Part shown: in pieces, positions 43,101 to 52,900 of the stretch | Numbering within the stretch: the stretch's first letter is position 1 | How the letters are laid out: each line of letters starts with the position of its first letter | Source: Paroedura picta | Taxonomy: Eukaryota; Chordata; Lepidosauria; Squamata; Gekkonidae | Reading direction: 5' to 3' | DNA: 64,000 nt | NCBI RefSeq assembly: GCF_049243985.1 | Contig: NC_135369.1 | Coordinates: forward strand, 26,334,765-26,398,764 | Translations under genes and position numbers: made by a program | The notes under the pieces: generated by a model | Told to the model about the DNA's origin: nothing | What the model saw: only the letters and a program-made list of their open reading frames with translations | Databases searched by the model: none

Positions 43101-46100
43101 TAGGCACATTTTGGACAGATCCGGTCCAAATCACACTTTCCCTCAAGTTAAATTGTCCAAATCAGCCTTGGCCGAATCCCTAGCTGCCACAGGTCTAGTT
43201 TGTTTGCAAAACTGGCAAGCCATTCAGGAAGTGATGCATATGTTATGCAGACACACATTATGAGGGGATGTATAAAAATGACACCAGGCTTGAGAACGTG
43301 TTTTGAACTGCAGTTGAAACAATTCTGGCCAGATTCTGGAGATGAGCTTTGAAAAGGTAGGATATGAGAATGAGATTTTTCTCTTTGGCTCTGGATGTTC
43401 AGGACTCACCCCTGTGCTATGTTTAAGCTTTCTCCTATGTGAAGGTTCACACTGGAAAAGGTGGCTTTAAGCAGAGGCAGCAGGTCCATAGAGCCGAATA
43501 TTGCAGTGTTTGATTTAACTTCTTGAAGATAGGAATCTGTTTCTGGAAACAGTTTTCTGGACTTTTCTGAAACTGTAGTTGCTCCTCTTCCTGTGTTGCT
43601 AGCCTTCTGTGCTCCGACCTACTGGCTGTTTAGTAGAAGTTAGTCTGGATCAAATGTAGTAATGCTATGATATGTGAATGGCAGTAGGGTACTGGATGTG
43701 TGCATGGGTTGGGGTCTGGGCCATTGTACCCTGTAGTCGGGTATCGTGATCCCCTACTCCTCCTGTGTTGTAGGTACGGCCTGTGTGGGATCCACTATCT
43801 GGATGCTGGCTATCTGGGCTTCCGGGCCTATTTTGTGGCCCCTCGCAAAGGCACTGTATGGGTAAGTCCCACTCCTGCAGAGGGCAGACATGAAGGGGTG
43901 TTCAGTTGAGACCTTTCCGCAGCCTAGCTGAGTAAGGAAGGAGTGGGGCTCTGTGCCTAGTTCTCAGTTCTTTCTCTTTTTGCAGAGTATCTCTGGATCT
44001 GATTGGCTGAACTCCATAGCTGCTGGAGACGCCACAGGCGAGCTGGTGGCTGCCATGATGCCTGACCTGTCAGTCAACCCACACAATGTCAAACGACCCT
44101 CTGAACGCCGATTTGTAGGTGTTGTTGCCACTTCATTTGGGGAAGTTGCATCTTAATGGTGTTGAAGGCATCCCCCAATATTATGATCACATACTATATT
44201 ACAGGGACAGAAAAGAGCCCTGGCCTTTACCAGAGAAATGCTAACTGTCGTAGCTACTGCTGCTGTTTCCTCTCTCCGCAGCAGTTCTGAGGAAAATACA
44301 ACACTCCCCACTGCCCCTCCCCCCAAATGTCATGCAAGTTAAGGAATTGGGTCAGGCTCACTTTCCTCCACCTAGAAAAGGCCAGGGGCTTTGGGGCCAA
44401 ACCTCTTCCCTCTTAACAAAGGATGAAAAGGTGGGGAAAGGTCTCTGTTTTGAAGCCACTGTATTCCACAGTAATGTCTCATTGGTCACCACCTTCCCTT
44501 CCTTTGGGAATTAGTGATTACAGTGCTTCATTAGGTTAGATTGGAGTTCAAAAGAGGTTTTCTAAGTTCTCACAGTGTACAATTGTGAAATAGTTTCTCA
44601 AGATGGGGTGGAGAGAAATTTAATTAAGACTCTCAGATGTTTACTTAGGCCTTCATGTTGCACTCTGCTTTGTTCTTCCCCTCTTCCTACAAATCTGCAC
44701 AATTGTCCAGTTTCTTCTACAGTCATCATGAAGCCTAATGATGTGGGGTTTGTGGGGGGGGGTATAAATAAGCCAGTGAGCTTTTGGCCAGCTTTTTATT
44801 TATTTATCCATTTGGTTTATATACTGCCCCTCACTGTGAAGTCTCTTCAGGAGGGAAAGGCTGGTATAATCCTTTCTCTTGGCTTATGCCTTGGCTGTCT
44901 TGCTTGAGCCACTTCCCAGACAGGCAGGCAACAGAAGCCATCAGGGGGAGCTGAATTGTGCCATATTTGACAGCAGGATTAGAGGAAGGAAATCTTTTCC
45001 TGGCCCTCAACTGTTCTCTGAATTTCCCTATGCAGCCTATCTACAAGGCAGACCTGCTACCCTGTGGCCCAGTCAGCATTGATGCAAGGACAGGAGCCAG
45101 CGAGAAGCCTGTGGTGGAGGGCAGGACATACAATGAATCAGTGGCCCGGAACTACATCCACTTTCAGGATACTGACCTGGTGAGGGCTTGGAGGAAGCAG
45201 GACTTTACCCCACATGGGTTGGAGGGGAGGCTTCAGTGCAGGGTGGGAACTGCCTATGTTGCCTTCAGCATGGGAGCCTGTGCGATTGCTTTCTGCCTAC
45301 TGGATCTTGGGGTGGTAAGTTTTCTTCGTGTTAGCAAAATGAATTTGGGAAAAGCTGAGTTCTGCTGTTAGTACCAAGTGGGGATGGGCAGGTGGTGGTG
45401 ACAGAGGCGTGTGGTGGCAGTTGCCTCCCGTCCCTCCTGCCCTAACCCCCAGAGGCCAGGAGTCCTATCATTACTATCCAGCTGCTTCACCCCCCCCCAC
45501 TCCATTTTTCCGTCTTTCCCATTCTGTGGCATGTTTCCAGTTGATAAGACTCATTTCAGCAGATGATGAGGCTTCAGTCCCAGGACCATCAATCGCTGAC
45601 TTGACAGCAGGAATCATGAGGCCTGCCTGCGTTGGGGCCCTGCCACCACAGAGGGCGCAATTATTTTTCTTTCCCTTGCTGCTGCCTAGAGAGCCTGGCC
45701 AGGGCTAGGGCTGGCACAACTTGCTTTTGAGCCGAATTCTCCCTTCTTCTCTGACCTCCTTTCTCTCCCCTCCCCCCCGGGAAAAAATGAAGAGGAGCTT
45801 CAAGGGCTTCTTCAGGAGAAAGTCCCGGAAGCAACTGCCTGTACAGGAAGTAAAAGAAGGGGATGGTCTCGGCAGATTGCAGCTGGAAGCAGTGCATAAG
45901 GTGAGGAGAAAAAAAGGGACTGCTGTGTGGAATTGTACATTGGCACCTATGTACACACCTCTGCCCCGACGATCTCTGGATCTTTGCCTGAGAGCCTGTG
46001 GCTGGAGCCGAACCTTCGTAGTCCTGGGACGGAGGTTTCTGGTCCAGAGGAATGAAGGCTGCAGCAGGGCCCATTCCCTTCCCCCCTCCCCTTTGTTGCT

Positions 46101-46357
46101 TTCCCCCAATGTCTACTTCATTGACATCTTCTCCCTGACAGGTTCGTTTCAGCCCCAACCTGGACTGCCACAGCTGGCTGGTGTCGGGGGGCCAGTCTGG
46201 CATTGTGCGGGTGCACTGCCTTCGTGCGTTGGCTTCGCCCCCGAGCCGTAAGCTCCTGCTCGAGTGTCAGGCCCAGTTCAGCGCCATGTTCCAAGCAGAG
46301 GACCAGGAAGATGGACCTGGAGGCCAACCAAGCGGTGTGCACACTGCAGTCAGCTGA
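31105..46357 (+). CDS. GTF3C2: General transcription factor IIIC subunit 2 (TFIIIC110)
   Basis: Coding exons: 31105-31441 (exon starts 31047), 32113-32491, 33951-34233, 34435-34529, 35788-35865, 36415-36516, 37954-38181, 39112-39223, 39421-39538, 41524-41555, 41791-41920, 42006-42150, 42470-42631, 43774-43861, 43986-44114, 45036-45179, 45793-45900 and 46142-46357. All phases join, giving 961 residues (human 911). The start MESC mirrors human MDTC. The N-terminal third is low-complexity with AT-hook-like basic patches ([10 protein letters not shown] about residue 182; KKRRGRKPH about 274) and an acidic run ([11 protein letters not shown]). From about residue 425 lies the WD40-like propeller ([63 protein letters not shown]). 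The protein helps TFIIIC bind B-box elements of tRNA genes and recruit TFIIIB and Pol III in the nucleus. Introns are full of repeats; the coding parts are clean. Confidence 0.96.
32835..33213. mobile_element. hAT MITE interrupted by a SINE fragment (GTF3C2 intron 3)
   Basis: The ends are CAGGGTTTTGTGAAACC and, reversed, CAGCCTTTCTTAACC, like the elements at 6237 and 26259. A 5'-truncated SINE piece (32969-33049) sits inside, bounded by the repeat CCCACCTA. No clear 8-bp duplication of the outer element was found. Confidence 0.65.
32969..33049 (-). repeat. 5'-truncated tRNA-SINE with target duplication
   Basis: The fragment is the terminal 80 bases of the 60669 family in reverse (AGGTAAAGGTATCCCC ... 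TTTTCATGGCAGACTC). It is flanked by CCCACCTA at 32961-32968 and 33050-33057, showing real retroposition into the hAT element. Confidence 0.8.
33397..33682 (+). repeat. tRNA-derived SINE (GCCTCTTGTGGCGCAG type)
   Basis: A nearly full copy: GAGCCTCTTATGGAGCAGAG head, box B GGGAGTTCAATCCC, TTCCGAGGTCGGTAAACTGA middle, and end TTGCACAGGGGATACCTTTA. It lies in GTF3C2 intron 3. Confidence 0.88.
34530..35787. other. GTF3C2 intron 5, little recognised
   Basis: No clear repeat boundary or exon is seen. About 34730-35055 has the look of an old hAT-like insert (GTGTTTCCTACATGATTGCC ... TTGAGAACCTCTGTG) but the ends are unclear. Confidence 0.35.
35934..36135 (-). repeat. Old tRNA-derived SINE, reverse (GTF3C2 intron 6)
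   Basis: CGCCGTGAGGTAGGTTGGGC, GACTGGCCCATGGTCACC, GATTTGAATCTGGGTCTC and TCTAACCATTGCACCATG are the reversed body, box B and box A of a tRNA-SINE related to the one at 18530. Confidence 0.7.
36517..37433. other. GTF3C2 intron 7, no recognised element
   Basis: I see nothing nameable between exon 7 and the SINE pieces near 37434. Confidence 0.4.
37434..37710 (+). repeat. Rearranged tRNA-derived SINE (GTF3C2 intron 7)
   Basis: The head AAAGCCAGCTTGGTGTAGTG with box A GTGGTTAGGAGTGG is followed by an out-of-order tail and reverse body (CCTCAAAGCAGTTTACAG, GGCTGAGAGAGCTCTGAGG). The phrase ACACAGCTTTTGCTCATTCA occurs on both sides, at about 37400 and 37468. This suggests a local duplication or inversion. 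Confidence 0.55.
38523..38860 (+). mobile_element. L1-like 3' insertion with 108-bp tandem repeat and target duplication
   Basis: AGAAGGGGCAGGCTA occurs at both edges (about 38523-38537 and 38846-38860), a 15-16 bp target duplication. The insert ends in AAAATAAAAATC and a poly(A) run. It contains two 108-bp units starting at 38597 and 38705 (AAAAGGGGATTGAAACGGG). Long duplications and a poly(A) tail indicate L1-type target-primed reverse transcription. It lies in GTF3C2 intron 8. Confidence 0.7.
39539..40299. other. GTF3C2 intron 10, 5' part, nothing recognised
   Basis: No clear repeat or exon is identified before the CR1 element that begins near 40300. Confidence 0.4.
40300..40862 (+). mobile_element. 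CR1 LINE 3' fragment split by a hAT MITE (GTF3C2 intron 10)
   Basis: Plus-strand CR1 3' sequence includes GAATGTTCAGCCTGAAGAAA, GGTTGAGAGGGGACATGATT and GCCATGAATAGGCTGCC. After the MITE at 40654-40781 it resumes with GGGGTTGGATTAGATGGCC and ends TTCCAACTCTGTGATTAGA. It is a decayed LINE remnant. Confidence 0.82.
40654..40781. mobile_element. Palindromic hAT MITE with perfect target duplication
   Basis: The element is bounded by CTTTAGAC at 40646-40653 and 40782-40789. The ends are CAAGGGTAGTCAACC and, reversed, CAGGGGTAGTCAAAACC. The two halves are near-perfect inverted copies meeting at the GAGCTCCTGCCAGCAGGGGC centre. This copy defines the family as hAT. Confidence 0.9.
42632..43773. other. 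GTF3C2 intron 14, unassigned repetitive-looking DNA
   Basis: 42900-43200 contains repeated short phrases (GGTTCATGGTTCAGTTCATA, GTCCAAATCACAC, GTCCAAATCAGCC) suggestive of an old repeat that I cannot name. No exon is seen. Confidence 0.35.
44115..45035. other. GTF3C2 intron 16, nothing recognised apart from a LINE-like tail
   Basis: A short TTTTATTTATTTATCC followed by ATACTGCCCCTCACTGTG near 44800-44840 resembles a reversed squamate LINE tail. The rest is unassigned. Confidence 0.4.
45180..45792. other. GTF3C2 intron 17, nothing recognised
   Basis: No repeat is identified. The 3' end holds the long pyrimidine tract that serves the exon 18 acceptor. Confidence 0.4.
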
Positions 46358-46984
46358 GCAGCGCTTGGGAGCCTACAGTCATTTTGGCATCATCGCACAT
46401 CATCCAAGGGATTCAGGTCTCCTGCTAAATATGTGGAGCTCTGACTGATGGTATCTGCAGAATTCCAGCAGCTGGTGGACTAGCTGGATCCTGACCTGAA
46501 CTCTAGGAGTCAGCCAGATCAAGAATGGACAGGCTGCAGAGAAGCACAAAGGGACTGGGCTCAGCCAGCCACTCGGACTGTCCCAAGCCCTCCAAAGGGG
46601 GTTGCCCCAGAAACTGTGGGCAGGTCCTCAGGATGATGAGCCCACTTTTGGCAGCACCTCCCCACCAGGGTGAGGGGCATGTTCTCTCTAGCTGGAGTGT
46701 CAGCCTCCCTTTTGGATTACCCTGTGCATGGCACGAGGCACTGGTCTACGAAAGAACAGGTTTTTCATCTCCCTTTGGCTGGCCCAGCGGAATAATGCTC
46801 TTATGTTACCTCTCCTTGCATGGGCCTGCCAGTGGTTGGGGGCAGGCAGGTGGGGAGGCTTGCTGCTTTCCTCATTTGCTCTCAATGTTACACCAAGAAG
46901 GAGTCAGCTTACAGTGCTTCCCTCTGCCTGCCTTTTTGGGGGCTACTACCTTGCTCACATTGAGCTGTTTTGTTGTCAACTGTC

Positions 46985-46990
46985 AGTAAA
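46985..46990 (+). terminator. Likely GTF3C2 poly(A) signal (AGTAAA variant)
   Basis: No AATAAA was found downstream of the stop at 46357. AGTAAA at 46985 is followed by GT-rich GTGGATTTTGGTTTTT, giving a 3' UTR of about 650 bases. This is a moderate call. Confidence 0.5.
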
Positions 46991-47009
46991 GTGGATTTTG
47001 GTTTTTAAA

Positions 47010-48490
47010 GGACACCTGTCTCTCTGAAGATAGGAAGGAGGCTGCCTCTTTCGTCCCAGTGGTAGGTGAGAGGTATGGCAGGAGCCTCTGTCATCACTTG
47101 AGAAATTCTTCTGGTTGTGCCCTGTGTTTCAGCCATGGTCTGTGGAAAGGGCACAGTAACTGCCATTGTTTGAGTCAGGGTTGGTGACGCATTTCCCTTT
47201 ATTCCTTCAGTCTGCCCTTGGTCTGCAAGGTAAAGAGATGTGAGCTGGCAGCTTGGGTGTTTTTCTCCAAAGAGTTTTCCTAACACTAAAAAGTCCATTT
47301 GCCTGACACCTGTCGGATATGCTGGGTGTTAATTCCTTTGAGGCTATCATGGTCATCCCTGGCTTCCCCAGCTCGAGTAGGTATTAATGCTGGTAATGGA
47401 GGCCAGGCCAGGTATTTGTCTCTCTAGGGAGAGGGATAAGAATTTCACTCTCGCCAGTCTTGCCTTCACACCCTTTTCTGTTTTGCAAGCATCAGCATCT
47501 TCACAGTAAGTTGCATGGGAGGAAATGATACAGAGTTGGGAAGGGAAGACATTAACTTAGATTTTACACGTGGACAGTTCCTCCATGCCTCCTCTCTCCA
47601 GTTTCTTATCTGGTATTGGCTGCTTAACTACTTTGTATACGTCTTTTGTCTCACAGCACCCCTAAAATTCCAGCCACCACAAGGAATGAGCAGTGGGGAA
47701 CTGCGGACTCACCTTTTGCTGGAGTAGCTTGGATCAGACCATTTCCCTGTGGGGTTTTCAATGCAAAGGTTAACCAGATTCATCACACTGTGGTGTGTAA
47801 ATGCACATATATCCTTCATGGGTGGGTAAGGTAAGGATCTCCTGCCTTCTTCTCTCCCCTCAAAGCTAAGCAGTCTTAGCAGCCAGTCCCTTAGAGGGGA
47901 TTTGATTTAGTTCCTTCCCCTCACTGCCTTCCCCACAGTATCATAAAAGCAAGGAGTGGGCCATCAATGACCATTGCAGGTTGCAGGAGGGGACCCCCGT
48001 GTGCCTTCTTCAAGCTGTGTGGGAAAACTGCTATGTTGCTGTGCTTGTAGTATTAGCACTGCCTTTTAATTTTAAAAAGCCAGACTTTCAGCACCATCCT
48101 CTCCGTGGGCAGTTTGACACTGAGCCGATCCCGCCGAGCTGTCCTTCCTGTGCTGGTTCCACTCTGCAGGTGTTTTGCTTCCCTTTCTTCTCCCGCAGTT
48201 GTCGGTTCACTGCCTTTGCTTGCAGTGCTGTGTGGTGAGATAAGAGCCCTGTGCTTTTTGCCTGTTTTTGTTTGATGCAAACTGTGGGAAGGAATGTTAC
48301 TGTGTCCTCAGTCCCCTGAAGCTGGTACCAGGCTGTGGGACGCCTACAGGAAAGATGAGCCATGTGGTGCTTTCTCTCTCGCTCTCTCACTCCCCCCGCC
48401 CCCTCCTGGCTTCAGCTATCCCGTTTTCCACACTGCTTCTCTCCCCTCCCCCTCAGACACCCTTCATCCCCCAAACAACTAGGTTCTTTT
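47010..48490. other. Gap between GTF3C2 and SLC30A3 3' ends, no gene recognised
   Basis: I looked for MPV17, UCN and TRIM54 coding motifs on both strands and saw none. No repeat could be named either. Confidence 0.5.
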
Positions 48491-48505
48491 GTTGAGGCAG
48501 GTTAC

Positions 48506-48511
48506 TTTATT
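48506..48511 (-). terminator. SLC30A3 poly(A) signal (AATAAA on minus strand)
   Basis: TTTATT on the plus strand is AATAAA for the minus-strand gene, about 1.4 kb past its stop. CA-rich plus-strand sequence just before it (48530-48600) is the UTR. Confidence 0.55.
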
Positions 48512-49906
48512 TGAATCACTGGTACTTTCAGCATGTTGTTAAACAACACCTTGGACACACAACACACTAGAAATACACTGATGAGCACACACAGACGAGT
48601 ACTCCACAAGATAACAGACAGAACACAACGTGTGGGCGCAGGAAGGATCTGGCGTGCGCACCCCACAGCAACATCCCTCCCCACCCTGCAAGGCTTGGAG
48701 GGGGTGGTCCTTGCCCTGCTAGGACAGCAGGGCTTGTAGGACGGGCAGGGGGACCATTCTGTCCGTATGCCCTGTGTCTCCTGGAAGTGCCTGACAAGCA
48801 CTGGGTAGAATTCCTTTCCAAAGGGGTTGAGGGGGAATCTGAGGGATGTTCAAGGACAGCTTCAGTGCAGTGAACTCCCTAGAGAACATGGGCATGGGAT
48901 CAGCTCCCCGGCTCTGTTGGTTTCCATCAGAGCATTGCTCTGGGGTTAGAAGGGTTGGAGGCAGCAGCAGTTCTGCCCTGGGTTTGGCCAGTAACCTCCA
49001 GTGCTGGCTAAATGGAGTCTCCCACCTAGTGCTTGTGAGTTGACTGCCTTGGCTTCCTGGGGTCATGGTCAGCGTGTGTTGGGGAGGTCCCATGCCACTC
49101 TCTGCAGTGATCAAGATGGAAGAAGGTGGCAGTCCTTCCTCCCCTGTGTAAGGGAAAGTTGCCATAGCATCTCCTTTCTGCCTGGTCCTTCCCCTGTGAG
49201 TGTTCCCACCTGCCCTCAGGAGTGGCCTTGCACACTGGTCCCCGACTTCCAGTTCCTTATTCAACAGCCTGAATAAGCACCTGAGGCTTGCCAATCTCTG
49301 CTACTCAGCCCTGGCCCATGTGAGCAGCAGCCAGCCCTCTGTGGCTGTCCCACCATGGATGAGAAGGTGACTGTCCTGACACTCGCCCAGCTGGTGGGTG
49401 ACAGCATGTCTAATTTTAGGTGGCCCTGATTTCTTGGGGGGAACGGGGACCCCAGAGTTGCCTCCTGGGCATACTGCACCTGGCTCTTGGTGCACTGTGG
49501 AGGAAATGGATTTCCACCCAGACTCCCAAGGGGAGGGATGTGTACTGCCAGCATGACATACCTGTACAGAAATGGCCACAGAGCCCCAACCAATGGCCCA
49601 GCCCCAGAGGTGACCATCTCGGCCTTCCTCCTGTGGCCCCGGCACCTGCGGGCTTGCACATCAAAGACACTTAGGCTGATGAACACAGGAAGTGGGCCAA
49701 GCCCCCCCGCAGGACGGCAGCCCCCACCCAGCCTGGAATGTGACACGAAGATGCGGAGGGGGAGAGAGAGGCCAGATCCGGGGGTCTGAAGAGACAACCG
49801 GGGCTCCTGGCTCTGGGAGAGAGGGGGGAGGCCCCTGCTTCAGGCACCTCCTGGGCTTGGCAGTGGGGGGGGGGAGCCTGGGAGCTGGTGCCTGGCAGCA
49901 CTGGGC

Positions 49907-52900
49907 TCAATCCCGCGGGTCCTGGCACTGGCGGCAGATGGCCATGTCATCCAAGTAGCGCTCCACCTGGATGGTGCAGGAGACGAAGCCAAACTTGCTC
50001 TGCAGGAGGGCTGTGGCGTCCTGCAGCACCGTCTCCGCATTGGTGCTGGGCTCTGGAAGCAAATGCCAAAGGTGGGGGTCAGCTGCCTGGCCAAGGTGCA
50101 CACACACACACACACCCCTCTCCAGGATGGGAGAAAGGCAAGGTGCCTCAGCCACGCTTACCGATAGCCACGTGCACAGCCACCACATGATGGCTGAGAG
50201 TCAGCGCCCAAAGATGCAGGTTGTGGGCACCCTTCACTCCCTTGACCGAGAGCAGCAGCTCCTTCACCGCCTGGAACTCCACACCCCGTGGTGCGCCTGG
50301 GAGACAGGAGGAAGAAGAAGCTGAACTGCTGTGCAAGCAAGTAAACAAATGCCTGTGGCGATTTTTGGGGGGTGGGATGAATGAAATCAATTTGATATGC
50401 AGTCTGGCCATCAGTCAGTGTAGCTTAGAATCATAGAATCCTAGAGTTGGAAGGGGCCATACAGGCCATCTAGTCCAACCCCCTGCTCAACGCAGGATCA
50501 GCCCAGAGCATCCTAAAGCATCCAAGAGAAGTGAGTATCCAACCTTTGCTTGAAGACTGCCAGTGAGGGGGAGCTCACCACCTCCTTAGGCAGCCTATTC
50601 CTGTGGCTGTTGGCACCTGTCCAGAGGCCTGACATTAAGATTTGGAGCTGGTGAGACAAAAAGGGTCTTGTTTAAACGCCACTGCAGCCAATCCAAAGCA
50701 CCTCTGGCTGCTTGGTTTGCATGTGGCACTTTTCACAAAGGGCGTCAGGCTCTTTGGCATGCAGGCTTAACCCCGTGCAGCTGGGTGGCCTCGGTTGTGG
50801 CAGGGTTGAAAGGTGTGTAAGTTGCAAGGGGAGATCTTTGCCTCATGACATCATGCACCAGTCAGGCCAGAGTTTTAAAAAGGAAGATTCCCTCCACCAG
50901 CACCACCAAAAAAATGACTGTCTGAAATATTTTCTGTGTATCTTCCCCATGCAAAGTTGATATTTGAGCTGTGGTGCTTTCCTAATTGGCAAACATCAGT
51001 AATTACGTTGGGTACTGGAGCAGCAATGCCTTTGCTGCTTAGGGCAGGATTCTTTTCACATATAATCCTTAATTTTATATAGTAGAACAGTAGTTGAAAG
51101 GGCAGGCAAGAGGGGTGGGATGGGCAGTGCTCCCCCCCCCCCCAGTCCTAATAGCCAGTGGAAAATTTCTACCACCCAGTTGCTTCTGACTGGAAAACAT
51201 ATGGATGAAAAAAACAGTAGGCTCTTGGAAGAAGATCTCTCACCTTCCATCAGCACCCGGAAGACGTCACGCAGGATGGTCAGAGTGGAACCCAGCACAA
51301 AGACCGAGAAAAGGAACGTGCTGATTGGGTCAGCTATCTTATATTGGGGCTGCAAAGAGAAGAGGAGAGGCTGAAACAGCAGGCAGAAGGGACAGGGGCC
51401 TTCCGTCCTACTCTGAAACCTTGCTCTTGGGCCTGGAACAGAGGCCAGGTCTGCCTTGGAGTACAAATTTGGATCACGGCTGGAGAGCGGCTTCCTGTGT
51501 GCTAAGCTGAACGTTCAGGAAAAGCAGAGGGGCTGCTGTGGGCCTCTCGCTTTCTCAGTGTAGGTCAATGTTGGCATTTGTGATCAAGGACTCCTAATGA
51601 CAAGGGGAAAGTTTACCCATATGACCCCAAAGACACTGCAGAAGCTTCATCTCCCTCTTTGAAGAAAAAGAAGCAGCTTCACCTCCCTCTTTGAGCAATG
51701 CTGGAGGAAACTCTTTGGGGGCATAAATGTCTCACCAGCTGCTTCCTCCATCAGCCCCTGGTCCTGCAGTCTCCCTCCAGCTGAACTTTCTAGGCACAAG
51801 AGTCTAGCTGAGGTTAAGAAGTGGGGCCTTGTGTGGTCAGAAAAGCTCCTTGTGCAAAGGCAGTGGGAGGAGAGAACGAAGCATGTCCCCGCACATACCT
51901 TGAAGTAGATGACAGTGGCAGCAACAAAGACCCCGATGCTTTGGAGCAGGTCCCCCACCACGTGCACGAAGGCAGCTCGCACGCTGGTGTTGCTGTGGGT
52001 GGGGATGGTGGCGCCACAGGGGCTGTCGCCGATCCGCTCATAGCCCCCCGTGCTTGGGCCGTGGCTGTGTGGGGAGCCCGACTGATGCAGGAGGTAGGCC
52101 ATGCTGCGGAGAGAAGCACAAGCACTGTGACCACAGACACTGGGGAGCAGACCAGACGTTACAAAACAGGCTTGTAGCCAGCCATTTAGCCCAGAATCAT
52201 CTCCTCTGCCTGGCAGGGGCTCTCAGGCGGAGATTTCCCCCCAGCCCTTATTGACTGGGATGCTTTTAGTTGAAGAAGCTTTATGGTGGAGGAGGACACT
52301 TCCCACATGAAAGGAACATGTTCGACCCCTTAACTGTGGCCGTCCTCTTTACCTTTGCAGAAGCAAGGTATGCATAATTATCCTAGCCAGTTTGGAAGCT
52401 CCTGCCACCCTTGGCTCAATCCCCCCACATCAACTTTTGCAGAAGAAAGAGGTGTGTTCCCTCCCTAGCAGCGTTCCCTCTAAGCTGTGTGCATGAGCAG
52501 ATGCCCCGCCCAGCAACAATCTGGAACTGCACAGGGTCTTGCACTGCCCATCACCCATTTTAAGATTACCGTAATTCTATTCTGCTCAGGATGCAAACTG
52601 CTCCACTCTGAAGGGGAGTGGGGAATTAGAGGGGACATTGCAACTCAATCAGCCATTCCACTATGTTCAGTGTGACCACAGGATCCCTGCCCCACCCAGT
52701 GTGCAGCCTGCCCTTGTCCCTGGACAGCCATGCAGAGCGGCAGGATTCTCAGTGTCAAAATGATAGGTAGGCGACGGAGGTCCAGCTTCCTTCTGGCTCC
52801 TTCTTTAGTGAGAATTTGGCCAAGAAACATGAAACCCCAGAAAGCTGCTGAAGCTGACTGTTTAAATGATTGCATCATATGTAGCTTGGCCATCAAGAAA

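Noticed and set aside
47010-48490. MPV17, UCN or TRIM54 in the GTF3C2-SLC30A3 gap
   Set aside because: No membrane-protein, urocortin peptide or RING/B-box motif was found in any frame.
48500-49800. Several overlapping frames of 80-190 codons near the SLC30A3 3' end
   Set aside because: They lie in the SLC30A3 3' UTR, match no known family, lack splice context and overlap each other on both strands.
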